This document shows positions 40,574-43,223 of a stretch of 43,223 nt of DNA, piece by piece. Every line of letters starts with the position of its first letter. Position 1 is the stretch's first letter. The stretch spans positions 1-43,223 of the forward strand of contig SVJD01000015.1 in NCBI GenBank assembly GCA_015069165.1. The letters are read 5' to 3'. A program made the position numbers and the translations under genes. This DNA is from Oscillospiraceae bacterium (GTDB lineage Bacteria; Bacillota; Clostridia; UBA1212; UBA1255). The notes beneath the pieces were generated by a model. That model worked only from the letters and a program-made list of their open reading frames with translations. It was not told the DNA's origin and did no database searches.

Positions 40574-41644
40574 TCAGAATATTGCCATGAATATTTTTGC
40601 CATAATAAATCCTATTAAACCGCAACCCGGGAATGTGAGTACCCAAGCAAGTACCATTTCTTTAACAACTGCCCAGTTAACCGCAGAAATACGTTTTGCT
40701 GCGCCTACACCCATTATTGCTGTTGTTTTTGTATGAGTTGTGCTAACGGGAATACCTGTAAGAGAAGCTAAAAGCAAACACAAAGCCGCCGCAATATCTG
40801 CCGAGAAGCCTTGATATTTTTCAAGCTTAATCATATCCATTCCAACTGATTTGATGATTTTGTATCCGCCTATTGAAGTTCCCAAACTCATTACTACAGA
40901 ACAAAGTACCATAAGCCATATTGTAGTGTCGAAATTTCCGCCGGCAACATAAGAACCGCTTGCAAGCATACTACCGAGCATGAATACACCCATAAATTTT
41001 TGACCATCTTGCGCACCATGCATAAACGCCATAGCTGCACCGCCGGCGATCTGACCGCCTTTGAAAAACGAATCTGTTTTTCTTCTGTCTCTGTGTCTGC
41101 ATATTGCAACAACAAGTTTTACTACTATAAAACCTGCTACGAAACCGAGTCCTGTTGAGAGGAAAAGTCCGATAATAACTTTTATCCATTCGCCCATGTT
41201 AACTCCGTCTGCACCGCCCAAAGCAATTGCCGCACCTGTTACACCTGCAATAAGTGCATGGCTTTCACTGGTCGGAATACCAAACCACCACGCCGCAACT
41301 GCCCACAGCACTATAGCAAACAGTGACGCACACAACGCCACAAGGGCATTTTGTGCATCTCCTTTAAAATCTACCATTTTATAAATGGTATCGGCAACTT
41401 TATTGCTTACCAAAGACATTACAAGCACTCCGGCAAAGTTCATTACTGCCGCCATCATTATTGCTGATTTAGGTTTCATTGATCCTGTCGAAACTACCGT
41501 TGCGATTGCATTCGGTGCATCTGTCCAACCGTTTACAAGTATAACACCAAGTACAAGCACCACAGTTATAAGCAAAGCCGGACTTTCTGCGCATTTCAAC
41601 ACAAAACCCATTAAATCATTTAATTCAGAAATTATTGCGTCCAA
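40574..41644 (-). CDS. pit: Low-affinity inorganic phosphate transporter, Pit family
   Basis: This 356-residue permease has about ten membrane helices and the two inverted PHO-4 motifs, NGWTDAPNAIATVVSTG near the N terminus and a second inverted-repeat region beginning GVGAAKRISAVNWAV near the end, with an internal loop containing RRKTDSFFKGGQIAGG. It moves phosphate, probably as a metal-phosphate complex, driven by protons. The start is a TTG with AAAGGATTG upstream, two bases past the HIT gene stop, so translation is likely coupled. DUF47 follows. Confidence 0.92.
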   Translation of the reverse strand: MDAIISELNDLMGFVLKCAESPALLITVVLVLGVILVNGWTDAPNAIATVVSTGSMKPKSAIMMAAVMNFAGVLVMSLVSNKVADTIYKMVDFKGDAQNALVALCASLFAIVLWAVAAWWFGIPTSESHALIAGVTGAAIALGGADGVNMGEWIKVIIGLFLSTGLGFVAGFIVVKLVVAICRHRDRRKTDSFFKGGQIAGGAAMAFMHGAQDGQKFMGVFMLGSMLASGSYVAGGNFDTTIWLMVLCSVVMSLGTSIGGYKIIKSVGMDMIKLEKYQGFSADIAAALCLLLASLTGIPVSTTHTKTTAIMGVGAAKRISAVNWAVVKEMVLAWVLTFPGCGLIGFIMAKIFMAIF

Positions 41645-41647
41645 TTC

Positions 41648-42004
41648 TTATACAATCCTTTCTCCCATTTCGGCTCCTGCCAAAATGTGGTAATGAATAT
41701 GCGGAACTGATTGTTTTGCATCTTTGCCGCAATTATTAATTACACGAAAACCATTCTCTGTAAGGTCTAACTTTCTTGCAATTTCTGCTATTGCAAGCTG
41801 TATACCGCCCAAAAATGCCGCATCTTCTTTTTCGAATCCCAAAACACTTGATATATGTTTCTTTGCCGCAACTACGATATGTACGGGCATTTGAGGACTT
41901 ATGTCATAAAATGCAATGCAATAATCATCCTCATAAACAACCTTTGCCGGTATTTCGCCTTTTATGATTTTACAAAAAATACAATTATCATCAAAATTTT
42001 GCAT
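41648..42004 (-). CDS. HIT family nucleotide-binding hydrolase
   Basis: This 118-residue protein has CIFCKIIKGEIPAKVVYEDD at the N terminus and the histidine triad HIHYHIL near the C terminus, typical of Hint-type purine nucleoside phosphoramidases. The start is uncertain: two ATGs (42007, 42004) follow GAGGTG, and I take the second for better spacing. It lies between alaS and pit. No specific partner is evident. Confidence 0.93.
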   Translation of the reverse strand: MQNFDDNCIFCKIIKGEIPAKVVYEDDYCIAFYDISPQMPVHIVVAAKKHISSVLGFEKEDAAFLGGIQLAIAEIARKLDLTENGFRVINNCGKDAKQSVPHIHYHILAGAEMGERIV

Positions 42005-42024
42005 CATATTCACCTCTGCAAATT

Positions 42025-43223
42025 TTAAATAAGCTCGCCTATTTTTGAAAGCATTTCGTCAATCTTTTCAGGCTGTTTGCCGCCGGCTTGAGCCATATCG
42101 GGACGGCCGCCGCCGCCACCGCCGCAAATTGCAGCGCCTTTTTTAACAATATTACCGCAGTGAATTCCTTTTTCAACCGCAGATTTTGTTGCCATAGCAA
42201 GAATTGAAGCTTTATCTCCGAACGAAGATGCCAAAACAACAACACCTACATCAAGCCTATTTCTTATATTATCTGCTAAATCACGAAGTGCATTACCGTC
42301 CAAATCATCGAATCTGCCTGTTACAACAGTAACACCGTTAATTTCTTTTGCATTTGCAATAACATCATCGAGATTTGAAGCTGCGTTTTCGCGTTTAATT
42401 TGTTCAAGTTCTTTTTGAACTGCCTTGTACTGTGTATAAAGATTTGTAACTTTATTTACAATGTCAGAGTAGTTTGCTTTGAAGATTTCTGAAACTTCAC
42501 CCAAGATATGCTCTTGTGTCATATAGACAGCTCTTGCCGCGCCGCCTGTTACGGCTTCGATTCTTCTTACACCTGCAGCAACTGCACTTTCGTGCAATAT
42601 TTTAAATGTACCGATGGAAGCAGTATTTTTAACGTGTGTTCCGCCGCAGAACTCAAGGCTGTAATCTCCCATTTCAACAACTCTTACTTCGTCTCCGTAT
42701 TTTTCTCCGAACAACGCCATTGCACCGAGTTTTTTAGCTTCTTCTATGGGAAGAACTTTTGTATTTACTTCATAATCATAAACGATTGCTTTATTTACAA
42801 TATCTTCCACTTGTGCCAATTCCTCTTTTGTAAGAGCTTGCATATGGTTAAAGTCGAAACGTAAACGCTCCGGAGTTACGGAAGAACCTGCCTGATGCAC
42901 GTGCTCTCCGAGAACTGTACGAAGTGCTTTTTGCAAAACGTGTGTTGCACTGTGGTTTCTTTCTGTTGCAAGTCTTGTCTGTCTGTCAACACGCATAGTT
43001 GCTTTTGCTGATACGCAAACAGAGCCGTGCACAACTTTACCCATGTGGCGCCACTTTCCGTCGCTTGTTTTGTTTACATTTGAAACGTAAACCGCGCCGC
43101 CTTCTGTTTCGATTTCACCTTTATCTCCTGCTTGTCCGCCGCTTTCTGCATAGAAAGTAGATTTATCAGTTACGATTATTACGGAATCGCCCTCTGTTGC
43201 TTCTTGTGCTGTATTGCCGTCAG
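42025..43223 (-). CDS. alaS: Alanyl-tRNA synthetase, C-terminal part (cut by window edge)
   Basis: About 398 residues are present and the frame stays open to the right edge, where translation reads a VTDKSTFYAESGGQAGDKGEI segment, so an internal Met at 43044 is not the start. The editing domain has the HSATHVLQKAL zinc motif and FCGGTHVKNT with the third Cys and His ligands. A coiled-coil linker follows, then the C-Ala/DHHA1 domain with GGGGGGRPDMAQAGG. The aminoacylation core lies outside the window. The stop leaves a C-terminal end of normal form. Confidence 0.97.
   Translation of the reverse strand, partial: DGNTAQEATEGDSVIIVTDKSTFYAESGGQAGDKGEIETEGGAVYVSNVNKTSDGKWRHMGKVVHGSVCVSAKATMRVDRQTRLATERNHSATHVLQKALRTVLGEHVHQAGSSVTPERLRFDFNHMQALTKEELAQVEDIVNKAIVYDYEVNTKVLPIEEAKKLGAMALFGEKYGDEVRVVEMGDYSLEFCGGTHVKNTASIGTFKILHESAVAAGVRRIEAVTGGAARAVYMTQEHILGEVSEIFKANYSDIVNKVTNLYTQYKAVQKELEQIKRENAASNLDDVIANAKEINGVTVVTGRFDDLDGNALRDLADNIRNRLDVGVVVLASSFGDKASILAMATKSAVEKGIHCGNIVKKGAAICGGGGGGRPDMAQAGGKQPEKIDEMLSKIGELI

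Overview
The window is a stretch of a low-GC, spore-forming Clostridia (Firmicutes/Bacillota) chromosome. Evidence for this is an AT-rich sequence, strong AGGAGG-type ribosome sites, a SpoVT homologue, and Firmicutes-type RecA, RecX, AddA, PolA and TIGR04086 genes. I cannot name a genus. Almost everything is transcribed leftward (- strand). The exceptions are dinB, an amidohydrolase and a TIGR04086 membrane protein near the left end, then comEA, then spoVT. No rRNA, tRNA, CRISPR array, transposase or integrase was seen. No gene-free stretch exceeds 300 bases; the largest is the left edge (1-287), which shows only a leftward terminator.

Layout. 288-2958: an unknown small acidic protein, an ImmA/IrrE-type metallopeptidase and an XRE repressor, divergent from a Y-family DNA polymerase across a compact regulatory region. 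3088-4452: amidohydrolase and membrane protein. 4461-6565: proBA, proline synthesis. 6773-7519: ComEA. 7523-15842: a long leftward cluster read as recA, recX, rimO, pgsA, plsX, acpP, rnc, radical SAM, VTC polyphosphate polymerase, DUF4956. 15973-28494: a second leftward cluster read as GH106-like glycosidase, addA, rluB, ABC exporter, DUF1854 protein, ABC exporter, ending at a strong terminator that overlaps the recA promoter. 28658-29209: spoVT. 29294-33198: three tandem, separately promoted, paralogous secreted proteins with sortase-like C termini. 33317-43223: read as alaS (cut by the window edge), HIT protein, Pit phosphate permease, DUF47, znuC, znuB, polA, coaE, ABC exporter.

Themes. 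DNA repair and SOS-like functions recur (dinB, recA, recX, addA, polA). Phosphate and polyphosphate functions recur (VTC with DUF4956, Pit with DUF47). Envelope functions include pgsA, plsX/acpP and the three surface proteins.

The most interesting element is the 1530-1740 control region. Two near-consensus promoters face each other there, the dinB promoter and an XRE-ImmA promoter. Copies of a 16-bp ACGAA-N6-TTCGT box sit in and around them. This looks like a phage-style genetic switch controlling an error-prone polymerase, with a metallopeptidase/repressor pair reminiscent of IrrE/DdrO. Two other notable signals are a positionally conserved 5'-terminal hairpin with base-pair compensation in the leaders of the three surface-protein genes, and a sigma-G-like promoter overlapped by a 12-bp inverted repeat at spoVT.
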